From contig NC_083341.1 in assembly GCF_019175385.1 (NCBI RefSeq), positions 17,864,203-17,928,202 of the forward strand: 64,000 nt of DNA. The letters run 5' to 3'. This document shows, in pieces, positions 1-10,510 of this stretch; position 1 is the first letter of the stretch; each line of letters starts with the position of its first letter. Both the position numbers and the translations under genes were made by a program. The notes below the pieces were generated by a model that saw only the letters and a program-made list of their open reading frames with translations, searched no databases and was not told the DNA's origin. Source of the DNA: Lycium barbarum. Taxonomy: Eukaryota > Streptophyta > Magnoliopsida > Solanales > Solanaceae.

Positions 1-56
1 TCTTTTATTTTTTTCCCTTCAAATTTAAGGGCGCGGGGCATAACTTAAGAGATATT

Positions 57-1056
57 GGGTGTATTTGGTATGGAGGAAAATATTTTTCAATTTTCTCATG
101 TTCGTTTAGTAAAAAAAAATTAGAAAATAATTTCTTTAAAAAAACAAGTTTCTTAAAAATGAAGAAAATGACTTCCCTAATGAAAGTCCCATAAAGAAGT
201 CCCAAAGATGACATTTCACTACCCAACCACCCACCCCACCAACCCCAACCACATCCCACCACACCTACACCACACTACCCATCCATCACCCCACGCATCA
301 CACCACCCCGAACCCCCTTAATTTTTTTTTTTAAGTTTTAAATTATTTATTTTTGGTTTTCAACAACCCCCCCCCCCCCAAAACCACCACCACCATCCAA
401 AAAATTTATTTATTTTTTAAAAAAGTCTTTAAAGTTTTTTCTTTTTAATTTTTTTTACACCACCCACCCCCCTTGTGACCACCCATCCCACCACCCCTCC
501 ATTTTTTTTTGTTTTTGTTTTTTGTTTTCTAAACCACCCACCCACTCCCACCATGACCCCCACCCCGCCACACCCCTAACCCTCCCGAATTTTCTACTTC
601 ATATATTTTATTTTACGTTTATAAAATATTTATAAAAATGAGAAATTTGCGTGGTTAAATTTGATGTGGGTGGATGGGTTGTGGTGGGGGTGAGAGATTT
701 TTTGCCATTTTTTCTAAAAGTAAAATAAAATATATGAAATAGAAAAATTAAGCGTCGGGAGGGGGTGGGGGTGGGGTGGAGCGATGGTGTGGGGTAGGGA
801 TGGATAAAGATGAAGTGCGTTCGAGGGTGGCGGTTGGTTGGGGGGGGGGTGGAGGGTAGTCGCTTGGGGTGGGTGGTACATGGTGGGGGTGAGGTTGTGG
901 GGTTGGGATGGAGTTCGTGGAGCTTGGGTGGATATTTTTCAAAAAATATTTTCTACTAACCAATCGAACATTAAAAATTAAATAAGAAAATCACTTACTT
1001 TCCAAGAACACATATCGAGGAAAATATTTTCGTGTTTTCAACCATACCGAACACAC
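57..1056. mobile_element. Foldback MITE-like element, about 1 kb, very C/T- and G-rich
   Basis: The ends are inverted: GTGTATTTGGTATGG at 59-73 pairs with the complement of 1042-1056. Inside are long C-rich (right half G-rich) stretches with homopolymer runs. A related sequence without the insert is present at about 12441-12480, where the 'gcgcggggcataactt...gatat' and 'atgcgaaaatataaa' parts adjoin; here they are split by the element (31-56 and 1057-1071). This shows directly that the segment is an insertion. No coding capacity. The family is not recognised, and a clean target duplication was not found. Confidence 0.6.
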
Positions 1057-1383
1057 ATGCGAAAATATAAATTTATGATTATTTGCATTGAGGGACAAAA
1101 ATTAAAGACCAACATATAATAATAGTGCCAAAAGTCCAAATGACCCATCTTAAACCCTATAGCATTGTCTGCCAGAATTGATTTCCCCAGTTGGGAAAAA
1201 ATTAATTGGTTTATTAAGAAAATAACTTGTTCTTAGAAGGGTTTAAGCCAAAACCCTAAAACCAAAGCTTCAAAAATAGAGTCTTCTTCTACAACTGCCA
1301 CAAAAAGGAAAGAACCTGAAGAACAAGTTGAAAACCAAAGTTCATCTTCAAAAAGAGTCAATTTAGTTAGAATTTGTGTACAC

Positions 1384-1791
1384 GACTCTTAACATGATGT
1401 GATATTGTCCGCTTTGGGCCAAGCCCGCACGGTTTTCCCCAAAAGGCCTCACATCATTAAGAGTATCCAACTCCTTATAAGTAGCTTCTTTTTCTTTCCA
1501 GCTACCAATGTGGTACTTTGTTCGCACACCCAACAATCTCCCCCTCAAACTAAGTTCCACATGGCTCATTATCATACCATGGATCAGAGATTCAACATGT
1601 CTGTGTGCCACCCACATCGTCAGAGCATTTACGGTCACCGAAGCCCAAAGGCTCTGTATGCGTCTTCAAAGCTACGGGTAAAGGTCGTAAATCGGCTCGT
1701 AGACGGGCAAAGGCACTGAGCCGGGCCCCACGCCACACTCCGCCATCTTCATACTCGTCCCGCCAAACTATTGACTCTGATACCAGTTAAT
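1384..1791 (-). mobile_element. TRIM-like remnant: one short LTR, PPT and PBS, no genes
   Basis: Read on the minus strand, 1773-1785 is TGGTATCAGAGTC, the usual copia-type primer binding site complementary to initiator tRNA-Met. Bases 1536-1549 are a purine tract (TTTGAGGGGGAGAT), followed at 1535 by TGTTGGGTG, a plausible 3' LTR start. That LTR would run about 150 bp to 1384, where helicase exon sequence resumes. The internal 240 bp lacks coding sequence. The 5' LTR is absent, replaced by the copia element at 1792. A short, gene-less LTR unit fits a TRIM. The assignment rests on signal order only. Confidence 0.5.
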
Positions 1792-2606
1792 TGTTAGATT
1801 TTTGGGTTTTCCCTTCCTATGTGGAATTGGATTAATAAAACCCAATCCAATTGGGTTTTTGGGTTTTCCCTTCCTATATGGAATTGGATTAATAAAACCC
1901 AATCCAATTTGGACCGGGCCAATTTTGCCCAAAATTTCCTATATATATAGGATCAATTTAGGTCTTATTTTGAGAACACAAGAGCGAATTCATAGCAGCC
2001 ATATAGAGAGAATAACGTGAGAGAGAAAGCAGATTTTCGTCCAGAAATTTTATGCTACAGCAGTCCGCTTTAAATTGCGTTTTCAGATTCGTTAACCGTT
2101 GGATCGTGCTGAAATTTGAACTGGGGGTTCTCAACATCTGGTTATTCGATTTCAACGGTGAAGATCAGATTTTCTGGTCTGTATCTCCAGTTTTCGAGTA
2201 CGAACAGTAGCTAGTTTTTGGGGGTGATTTCTCTCCTTTCTTCCCTAGTTTTGGTGCTATCTTTTATGTATTGTTGCTCCGTGCTTGGCTTTGTTGTTGT
2301 AGCCATTTGGAAAAAAAAATTGTAACTCTTGTTGATTATAGTGGAGCTTTTGTGGGCCGGAGGTCCCGTGGATGTTTTCTCTTCACCTTGAAGGGGTTTT
2401 ACCACGTAAATTTGGTGTCTCTTGCAATTGATTTATTTTTGCTTGCTTTTCTATTTTATTGTTGGTATAGCTGCTGCCCGAATTTCCATCTGTGCTAGTT
2501 TTTATTGTCTTCTCTTGGTTCAAATAGTGTGGGAAGTTTCGACTTGGGTATTTCTTCCGCTGTTACCTCGTCGTGCAATTTGGTTATTGTTTGTTTCTTC
2601 CCAACA
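1792..2606 (+). repeat. 5' LTR of the deleted copia element
   Basis: 815 bp, TG...CA. It differs from the 3' LTR mainly by an extra tandem copy of a 57-bp unit (1799-1855 and 1856-1912) containing TTTTTGGGTTTTCCC and GGAATTGGATTAATAAAACC. A TATATATAGG stretch near 1940 is a likely TATA region. Confidence 0.85.
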
Positions 2607-2657
2607 AAGTGGTATCAGAGCTTGTGTTGTATTTGGTTGTGTTGATTGTCTATTTGA

Positions 2658-3567
2658 ATGATGGAGGCAAATATGAGCAAGATGGTTTGTTTAAATGACA
2701 GTAATTACTATATTTGGAAAAGCAAGATGAAAGATCTTCTATTTGTCAAGAAGTTGTGGTTATCACAAGAGAAGTACATGCAGAAAGTACTTCGCAGGTT
2801 CAATATGGATAAAGCTAAAATTGTCAAAACACCTTTAGCTATGCACTTCAAATTGAGCACGAAGCAGTGTCCTTCCAGTGATGGTGAGAAGGAAGATATG
2901 AAGAAAGTTCCTTATGCTTCAGCCGTTGGCAGTCTGATGTATGCAATGATTTGTACAAGACCTGATATTGCTCATGTCGTTGGTGTTGTTAGCCGTTTTC
3001 TTTCTAATCCGGGAAGAGAGCATAAGAATGCTGTGAAGTGGATTATGAGATATCTTTGCGGCACTTCTAGTCTGAGTTTGTGTTTTGGGACCTATTCTTT
3101 GTGGTTACACTGATTCAGATATGGCCAGTGATGTTGATACTCGTAAGTCTACTTCGGGCTACTTGATTACTTATGCAGGGGGAGTTGTGTCTTGGAAATC
3201 TAGGTTGCAAAAATGTGTTGCTCTATCTACTATAGAAGCTGAGCTTATTGCTGCCGTTGAAGCTTGTAAAGAGTTGCTCTGGATGAAGAGATTTATGGAG
3301 TAACTTGGCTTTGCTCAAGAGAGGTATGTGCTTTATTGCGACAGTCAAAGTGTTATTCATCTTGGCAAGAACTCTACATTTCATGGTAGGTCGAAACATA
3401 TTGATGTGAGATACCATTGGATTAGAGATGTGTTGGATTCTAAGTTGCTTGCACTTGAGAAGATTCACACCGATGATAATGGTTCGGATATGTTGACCAA
3501 ACCTTTTCCAAGAGCGAAGTTTGAAGAGTGTAGCTTGATCGCCGGGATGGTGGTTTCCTCCACATAG
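2658..3567 (+). pseudogene. gag-pol remnant of the deleted copia element
   Basis: The reading frame opens like a copia gag (DSNYYIWKSKM) and at about base 2757 jumps directly into the end of the reverse transcriptase region (LSQEKYMQKVLRRFNM). The connection and RNase H part follows (CTRPDIAHVVGVVSRF, then STSGYLITYAGGVVSW and VALSTIEAELIAA). The frame shifts near 3100 and has a stop at 3301. The missing centre contained the zinc knuckle, protease, integrase and RT active site. Similarity is to the Tnt1/Tork group (family knowledge). No functional product is expected. Confidence 0.85.
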
Positions 3568-3583
3568 TCGGGAGGGGGAGAAT

Positions 3584-4351
3584 TGTTAGGTTTTGGGTTT
3601 TCCCTTCCTATGTGGAATTGGATTAATAAAACCCAATCCAATTTGGACCAGGCCAATTTTGCCCAAAATTTCCTTTATATATAGGATCAATTTAGGTCTT
3701 ATTTTGAGAACACAAGAGCGAATTCATAGCAGCCATATAGAGAGAAAAACGTGAGAGAGAAAGCAGTTTTCGTCCAGAAATTTTCTGCTACAGCAGTCCG
3801 CTTTAAGTTGCGTTTCCCGATTTGTTAACCGTTGGATCGTGATGAAATTTGAACCGTTGGATCGTGATGAAATTCTCAACATCTGGTTCTTCGATTTCAA
3901 CGGTGGAGATCGGATTTTCTGGTTTGTATCTCCAGTTTTCGAGTACGAACAGTAGCTAGTTTTTGGGGGTGATTTCTATCCTTTCTTCCCTAGTTTTGGT
4001 GCTATCTTTTATGTATTGTTGCTCCGTGCTTGGCTTTGTTGTTGTAACCATTTGGAAAACATTGTTGTAACTCTTGTTGATTATAGTGGAGCTTTTGTGG
4101 GCCGGAGGTCCCGTGGATGTTTTCTCTTCACCTTGAAGGGGTTTTACCACGTAAATTTGGTGTGTCTTGCAATTGATTTATTTTTGCTTGCTTTGCTATT
4201 TTATTGTTGGTATAGCTGCTGCCCAGATTTCCATTTGTGCTAGTTTTTATTGTCTTCTCTTGGTTCAAATAGTGTGGGAAGTTTCGACTTGGGTATTTCT
4301 TCCGCTGTTACCTCGTCGTGCAATTTGGTTATTGCTTGTTTCTTCCCAACA
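3584..4351 (+). repeat. 3' LTR of the deleted copia element
   Basis: 768 bp, a near-identical copy of 1792-2606 without the extra 57-bp unit. It ends CCCAACA, directly against the resumed helicase exon fragment. Confidence 0.88.
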
Positions 4352-4417
4352 GGAGTTCCAACAAATTACACATCAACACTCAACTCAACAATTCACGGTA
4401 CCCTTTCAAACCCATCA

Positions 4418-5106
4418 ATTCTTCTAGCTCAGATAAATCTAGTGGATTCATCAAATACAAATAAGTATATTGACTATCTACCGGATAGCAAATAAATACA
4501 AAACTCAATCATTGCACAGGTGGTAAACTAGACAAATCATTGTCTATTGAAACTGAGATTAAGAGTAGGTTCAGAGTCTCAACTCAGGTGTCATGGACTG
4601 TAGCGTGCAGTGAGCTTCAAACAATCCTTGTTGATAATGTTTTGAACTTTAATTTCGCAAAAGATATGATCTTGCTCATAAGTGCAACTATCATGTCGTT
4701 GTACCCAAAGGGTGGCTTCCCTTAGAATGTCAAACTTGATTGTATGGCATGATTCATGTATAACATGACATGATAGCAACCAATTCACATTCATAATAAT
4801 GTCAAAGTCAATTATTTGTGACACAATCAGTTCAACTAGCGTATTTCTATCCTACACCGTCATCATCTCGATAAGATTATTTGATATAGTGGGTATAGAT
4901 AACAATCATAAGAGAAAGCTCTTTTTTTTATTGAAACTATTATCCTTTGTGATTTGTGACTTGTCAAATTTACCAATTTCATATGTTGTTCATAGTATCA
5001 AAATGGCTCATATACTATGCCTTGACGACTTACAGAAAAACAAATACACCCCCCACCCCCAACCCCACAAAACTTAATACCCCGCCTTTTGCTTACCCCA
5101 AAACTA
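4418..5106. other. Noncoding stretch, 3' side of the MYB pseudogene
   Basis: AT-rich, with only short chance frames. No domain, repeat end or RNA gene recognised. The right part may contain the 3' UTR of the minus-strand MYB pseudogene. Confidence 0.5.
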
Positions 5107-8100
5107 CTAGACACAAACATAACTCCTAAAAATTTCATTGGAGTTGTTGCTGAAAGTTGGACCACTGAACATGTAAGGATAGTGAAATGACAGTGATGAA
5201 GAGCCAACTTGACGATTATTGTTATAAGCCAGCCCGTTATTGTTGATATGATAATTCATAGTCATAGTTGTTGGTGCCCTAGGGTTAAAAGTTATAGTTT
5301 GAATATCATTGATCCTAGGGCGTGGCCGCTCCATTGGAATCGTACTGTTCCGACGAGAAAAGTATTTTTGAGCATGACTAGCTACTTGGGTCGATGTCTT
5401 TGAAACAACATAGTATTTTGAGATGTTCTTCCAATTTCCTTTCCAAGTGCATTCAGGCCCATGAGAAATAACCTACATATACAATGCCACATCGTTAAGA
5501 AAATTACATATGTTTAATTGTTGAAAAAAATTAAGGAAAATTGAAATAAAAGTTTCTAACGGAATTAGTTATATGCTCTGTTAGTATGAAAAAAATTATA
5601 CTATTAGGCCACACAGAATATTTACAGGTAAGCCTACCTAATATATGAGATTTGTAATATTGAAATTGAAACAGATTACCTACTATAACAAATAAAGTTG
5701 AACCAGTGTTGTAAAAAAAATTATACTGACATTGTATATAATTTAAACTCTGATTAAAATTGAGGACAGAATTTTCGTATGGCAAAATTGAGAGTATTAG
5801 TGAGGAATATTTGCAGACAATAGAAGTAAATGAAATCAATTGCAAAACTATAAATAAAATTCTTGAAAACTAAGATTTGTTTATCTTGATTGTAATAGAA
5901 CTTATGCGTTAGTGGTCTAGCAGGGGTTTTCTTTTTAGGGAAATATTTCTTCCATGAAAAAGATGTTAAGCCTTCATATGAAGTTGAAGAAATATTTAAA
6001 TCACAAATAATGAAAAGGTAAATTCATACATCTAAGAAAAAACAAAAGGAAGTAATAAAAGAACTCAAATGAATTTAAAATTTACCATATAAGAAGCAAT
6101 AACAAACTCAAACTCATAAAACCAAATCTAACATGAAGAAATGTGCGATAAACCATAAAAATAAAGGTTGTAGAATGGTTTATGTGTAAGAGTCATGATT
6201 AAAAAAGGTAAAAGAAAAAAAAAAGCAAAAGCAGAATTTACTGGTGTTCCTCTATAGTTGATAAGTTGGTATTTTACCAACTTATCTCTTCTTTAATCTT
6301 ATATTTTTGCTATATTTTCTTGAGAAAATAGTGAATTTAATATCATTTACATCTACTTTACAGGTTTTATGTGATTTAGAAGTGATCAGAAGAAACCAAG
6401 TGAAAATTTAGTTAAAAAGAGGCCAAATGGGACAGTTTTGCAAAAACGGGACAGAACTGCAAAAAACGGGCAGAACTGCAAAAACTGAAAGTTGGGGCAT
6501 ATTTTGTCATTGTTTTGACTTGGAAAAATCTGGGCATAAAGAGAGGCTTAGGGCAAGAAAACATTTTCATCTTTGGCACAACACACAAGTTCTTGGAGGC
6601 TAGGGTTCATCACCAACACCTTGGAAGAGAAGATTTGGAGACACCAATGAGAAATTCTTTACCCATTTCTTCTACTCTTGCTATGTATTGAATATTTATG
6701 TGTGTAGTATTTCATTTCAATACTTGAATTTCGTTTATGGAAATATTCTTGATTAAAGTTTGGATTGAATCTCTTGTTTTGCTTATGTGTTGAATGATTT
6801 TATTCCTAATGAAGTGAGTTATTGTTTCTTTAATTAATCTCATTTTGAATGATTCTTAAGGGAGTAGCTAACCCTAAGACTTGCCCATTTATTTCGGTTT
6901 AAACTTGGAAGAGGCAAACTCGGGATTGGGAAAGATTAATTAACAAGAATTTGGGGCGTTAACCCTCATCTAATGGAAATCGACCTAGGAATAGGCGACA
7001 CCACTTGTAGCCATATTCGGGTGTTCTTAATGCTCCTAATTGCTTTAGGGATATTCAATTAGGTAGTCTAGTTGGTCTTCGGAAGAAGCTAATTTAGAGT
7101 CATTATCCGAGGCTAAGTAATATAAACTCACCATTATTTGTAAATCATGAAGTACATTGGATCGTTACTTGAGCGTAGTTTCCCTTGTATCCATGTTTGT
7201 GGCCATTGATCATTTTACTTGCTTTCTAGGTTAGTTTACATTTTTGCATTAGCTATAATTTTCTCTCAAACAAAACCAAAATATTATCCATCGTTTGGCT
7301 TTAGCTATCATTGGTGAAAATTCCTACTTTTCCTAATCGCCTACATATTGTTCTCTGTGGGATTCGACCCCGACTCATAGTTGGGTAAATATATTTGCAT
7401 ACGACCGTGCCCATTCTAATTAATAGGGTGGATTTGGACGTTATCAAAATGGCGCCGAGTAACGATCCAATGTACTTCATGATTTACAAATAATGGTGAG
7501 TTTATATTACTTAGCCTCGGATAATGACTCTAAATTAGCTTCTTCCGAAGACTAACTAGACTACCTAATTGAATATCCCTAAAGCAATTAGGAGCATTAA
7601 GAACACCCGAATATGGCTACAAGTGGTGTCGCCTATTCCTAGGTCGATTTCCATTAGATGAGGGTTAACGCCCCAAATTCTTGTTAATTAATCTTTCCCA
7701 ATCCCGAGTTTGCCTCTTCCAAGTTTAAACCGAAATAAATGGGCAAGTCTTAGGGTTAGCTACTCCCTTAAGAATCATTCAAAATGAGATTAATTAAAGA
7801 AACAATAACTCACTTCATTAGGAATAAAATCATTCAACACATAAGCAAAACAAGAGATTCAATCCAAACTTTAATCAAGAATATTTCCATAAACGAAATT
7901 CAAGTATTGAAATGAAATACTACACACATAAATATTCAATACATAGCAAGAGTAGAAGAAATGGGTAAAGAATTTCTCATTGGTGTCTCCAAATCTTCTC
8001 TTCCAAGGTGTTGGTGATGAACCCTAGCCTCCAAGAACTTGTGTGTTGTGCCAAAGATGAAAATGTTTTCTTGCCCTAAGCCTCTCTTTATGCCCAGATT

Positions 8101-8850
8101 TTTCCAAGTCAAAACAATGACAAAATATGCCCCAACTTTCAGTTTTTGCAGTTCTGCCCGTTTTTTGCAGTTCTGTCCCGTTTTTGCAAAACTGTCCCAT
8201 TTGGCCTCTTTTTGACTAAATTTTCACTTGGTTTCTTCTGATCACTTCTAAATCACATAAAACCTGTAAAGTAGATGTAAATGATATTAAATTCACTATT
8301 TTCTCAAGCAAATATAGCAAAAATATAAGATTAAAGAAGAGATAAGTTGGTAAAATACCAACTTATCAATAGTCCATGGAATTCCTCACCGACGACATGG
8401 ACGATTGTTTTCGCCTTGAGGTTGTGGCGTACCATTGGGAGTGGCCTCCATTTCAAAGTCATCTTGATCATGAGGCAGTCGGTAATCTTGATGATCATGA
8501 TCATCATCAGCTACAACAAATTTGTTTTTTGGGACAAGATTCTCCATTTCAACGTCTTTGAAGAGGGCTATGTAGCGGTTTTTTATCTCCTTCATGGACT
8601 TATGAGGGAGTATTGAAGAAATATATTCGAAAAAAGTTTGAGAAACTAGATCATCGACCTTAAAAAAGGCATTCTCAAAAAATTGTTTCTCCTCGAGAGT
8701 CCACTCATCTGATTGTGCAGCAACCTCACGGTTAGGGTGAGGTGCTGCGCCGAACAAATCAATTGTGTGCTCCTGAGAGTTTAGAATTTCTAGAGATTTA
8801 GGCCACTCCATTGAGGGAAGACGAAAAGGGCTAGTATATATGAAATTCAC
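5107..8850 (-). pseudogene. Two-repeat MYB (DIVARICATA/I-box binding type) pseudogene
   Basis: Exon 1 (8850 down to 6242) encodes a SANT/MYB repeat beginning EWTLEEKQFFENAF and ending near IKNRYIALF, then an acidic His/Asp tail and GIPWT, the usual start of the second repeat. Exon 2 (5472-5107) carries the second repeat with the family signature VASHAQKYF. The splice sites look intact (donor GTAAAT at 6241, acceptor TAG at 5473-5475).

Three lesions are visible: an in-frame TGA at 8386-8388 just before GIPWT, a 2,110-bp LTR palindrome inserted after the PWT codons, and a one-base loss near 5439-5442 that puts the start of exon 2 and the SHAQKYF part in different frames. The family members are plant transcription factors. 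This copy cannot make the full protein; a 154-aa single-repeat product up to the TGA is conceivable. Confidence 0.85.
6259..8368. mobile_element. Palindromic LTR dimer: two inverted Ogre/Tat-type LTR copies, 5-bp TSD
   Basis: Bases 6259-7446 form a complete LTR (TGATAAG...TTATCA, 1,188 bp) with the Ogre/Tat-like 3' motif GGGATTCGACCCCGACTC. It is followed by AAATGGCGCCG (7447-7457), the start of the usual Tat/Ogre primer binding site. From 7458 to 8368 comes the exact reverse complement of the first 911 bases of that LTR. In the outer 165 bases the arms differ at only two positions I could see. Both outer ends are therefore the U3 terminus. The insert is flanked by ATAGT at 6254-6258 and 8369-8373, so it integrated as one unit with a retroviral-type 5-bp duplication, inside a MYB exon. 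No coding sequence. Confidence 0.9.
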
Positions 8851-8932
8851 TAATGATTACTAGAGTGACTTAGAGTGGAGTTATGTGTCTCTTTGTGCAC
8901 TCAATTAATGTGTTAGAGTTAAATAGTTGTGT

Positions 8933-8942
8933 CCTTTTATAG
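8933..8942 (-). promoter_or_regulatory. TATA box of the MYB pseudogene
   Basis: CTATAAAAGG on the minus strand, about 85 bp upstream of the ATG at 8850. This is a normal position for a plant core promoter. Confidence 0.6.
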
Positions 8943-9134
8943 TTGCAAATTCAGGTTGAAAGGACCTCATTAAATGCTCCATTGTGAGAAGATTACACTC
9001 TTTTATCAATCTTTGCATGGATTTCTTAAAAAATTATGGAAACAAAATTAATTCCCCATGGACCCAAATAGTGAGAGTCCACATTGCCGATGCTCTGTTT
9101 GGGTCCACCAGGAAATGGGATGTATTTTAATTAG

Positions 9135-10288
9135 CCACATTTCTCATATTTTTGTTTGTCATGGTGATGGACAAATTGACATGACATATCCAAGAGGACG
9201 TATCATGGTATATGTTATTCGCAGATGACATAGTATTGATCGACGAGATACACGACAGAGTTAATGATAGACTAGAGACATGGAGATTGACCCTAGAGTC
9301 TAAAGGCTTTAGGCTGAACATGACTAAAACAGAGTACATAGAGTGGAGGTTCAGTGTCGCATCGCATGAATCAGAAAGGTAAGTGAAGATTGTCACACAA
9401 GTCGTCCCCAAAAGCGGAAGCTTCAAATATCTTGGGTTGATAATCCAAGAAAAATGGGAGATGGATGAGGATGTCGCACATCATATTGGAGTACAGTGGA
9501 TGAAATGGAGGCTCGCATCTTGTGTCCTATGTAATAAGAATGTGTCACTGAAACCCAAAGGTAAGTTCTATAGAGTGGTTGTTAGGCCCACTATATTGTA
9601 TGAGGTGGAGTGTTGGTCTGTCAAGAACTCGCTCGTTCAGAAGATGAAGATAGCAGAAATGAGGATACTTAGATAGATGTGCGGGCACACTAGAAGACAT
9701 AAGATTAAGAACGAAAAGATACGGGGTAAGGTGAGAGTAGAAATCGCGGTGATAAGATATAGAAAATGATATTGATAGGTTTGAGGAAAGGTCGAGGTAG
9801 ACCGAGGAAAAAATGGGGAGAGGTGATTAGACATGATATGACACTTCTTCAGCTCACCGAGGACATGACCCTAGATAGGAGAATATGGAGTTCGAGAATT
9901 AGGGTAGATAGTCAGTAGGTAGTAGAGCATCTTCACTCTTCACTATGGTAGAGCAGGGTTCTAACTTGTACCGTTATCTGTTTCCATACATGTATGATTA
10001 CTAGTATGCTAGCATTTTTCTTATGCTTCGATTCTATTACTTCTGTTGTCTCTTTTATTTTACTTAGTTTTAATATTTGTACTATCAATATTTCTCTTTC
10101 TTTGAATGTTTTATCATAACTTTTACTATTGCATTTCTTTCAAATCTTTAAAAAAAAAAAATGATTTTCTTGAGCCGATGGTCTATTGGAAATAACCTGT
10201 CTACCCCCACATGTAGAGGTAAGGTTTGTGTACACCCACCTTTCCCTCACCCACTTGTGAGAATATTCTAGTTATGTTGTGGTTGTGA
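9135..10288 (+). mobile_element. 5'-truncated RTE-type LINE, 3' end only
   Basis: Homologous to the end of the intact RTE ORF at 63085-63914. The frame begins just before the RT catalytic motif ([11 protein letters not shown]) and continues through the C-terminal part ([23 protein letters not shown]), with frameshifts and stops such as TAG after the AEMRILR codons. It is followed by the typical RTE 3' UTR (GAGCCGATGGTCTAT ... GGTAAGGTTTGTGTACAC) and ends at GTTGTGGTTGTG. 5' truncation is normal for target-primed insertion. No product expected. Confidence 0.85.
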
Positions 10289-10510
10289 TTTAAATTTCTC
10301 ATATTGAGGGTTCATATTATAGACCCAATTTGTTTTGAATTGAGGTATATACATATAGCTATTGTTGATGGTATTTGTTTAGAGCATTCGATCCTCTTCT
10401 GTACTATTTTAAATGACTAAAGTCTCTATTAGCGTAATGCTCCCAGTTATATTTTTCTTTACAATATAGTTTAATGACAATGTTATTAAAGGTTTGATGT
10501 TATATTTTTG

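Larger units (their letters stand above)
1792..4351 (+). mobile_element. Internally deleted Ty1/copia retrotransposon (Tnt1/Tork-like)
   Basis: Two direct LTRs begin TGTTAG and end CCCAACA (1792-2606 and 3584-4351). A primer binding site TGGTATCAGAGC lies at 2610-2621, and a polypurine tract GGGAGGGGGAGAA just before the second LTR. The internal part is only about 980 bp. It keeps the first codons of gag and the end of pol, and lacks most of gag plus protease, integrase and the RT catalytic core. The element is non-autonomous. No matching 5-bp target duplication flanks it (ttaat versus ggagt), so one end was probably altered by recombination or deletion. Confidence 0.9.
1088..4417 (+). pseudogene. 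Duplicated 5' end of the HEN2 helicase gene, split by retroelements
   Basis: Bases 1088-1384 match the 5' flank and first codons of the intact helicase gene at about 13060-13402, and 4354-4417 match its continuation (about 13415-13477). The start codon is lost: the intact copy has ATGGAGTC at 13292, this copy has ATAGAGTC at about 1291. Homology stops at 4417, within exon 1 and before the Walker A codons. The two pieces are separated by a TRIM-like remnant (1384-1791) and a copia element (1792-4351), and about ten bases of exon are missing at the junction. This is a dead partial duplication, probably segmental, because flanking repeat sequence is shared as well as exon. Confidence 0.85.

Noticed and set aside
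2271..2661. Small frames of about 75-80 codons, repeated at 4016-4427
   Set aside because: They sit inside the LTRs and are mirrored in both copies; LTR sequence, not genes.
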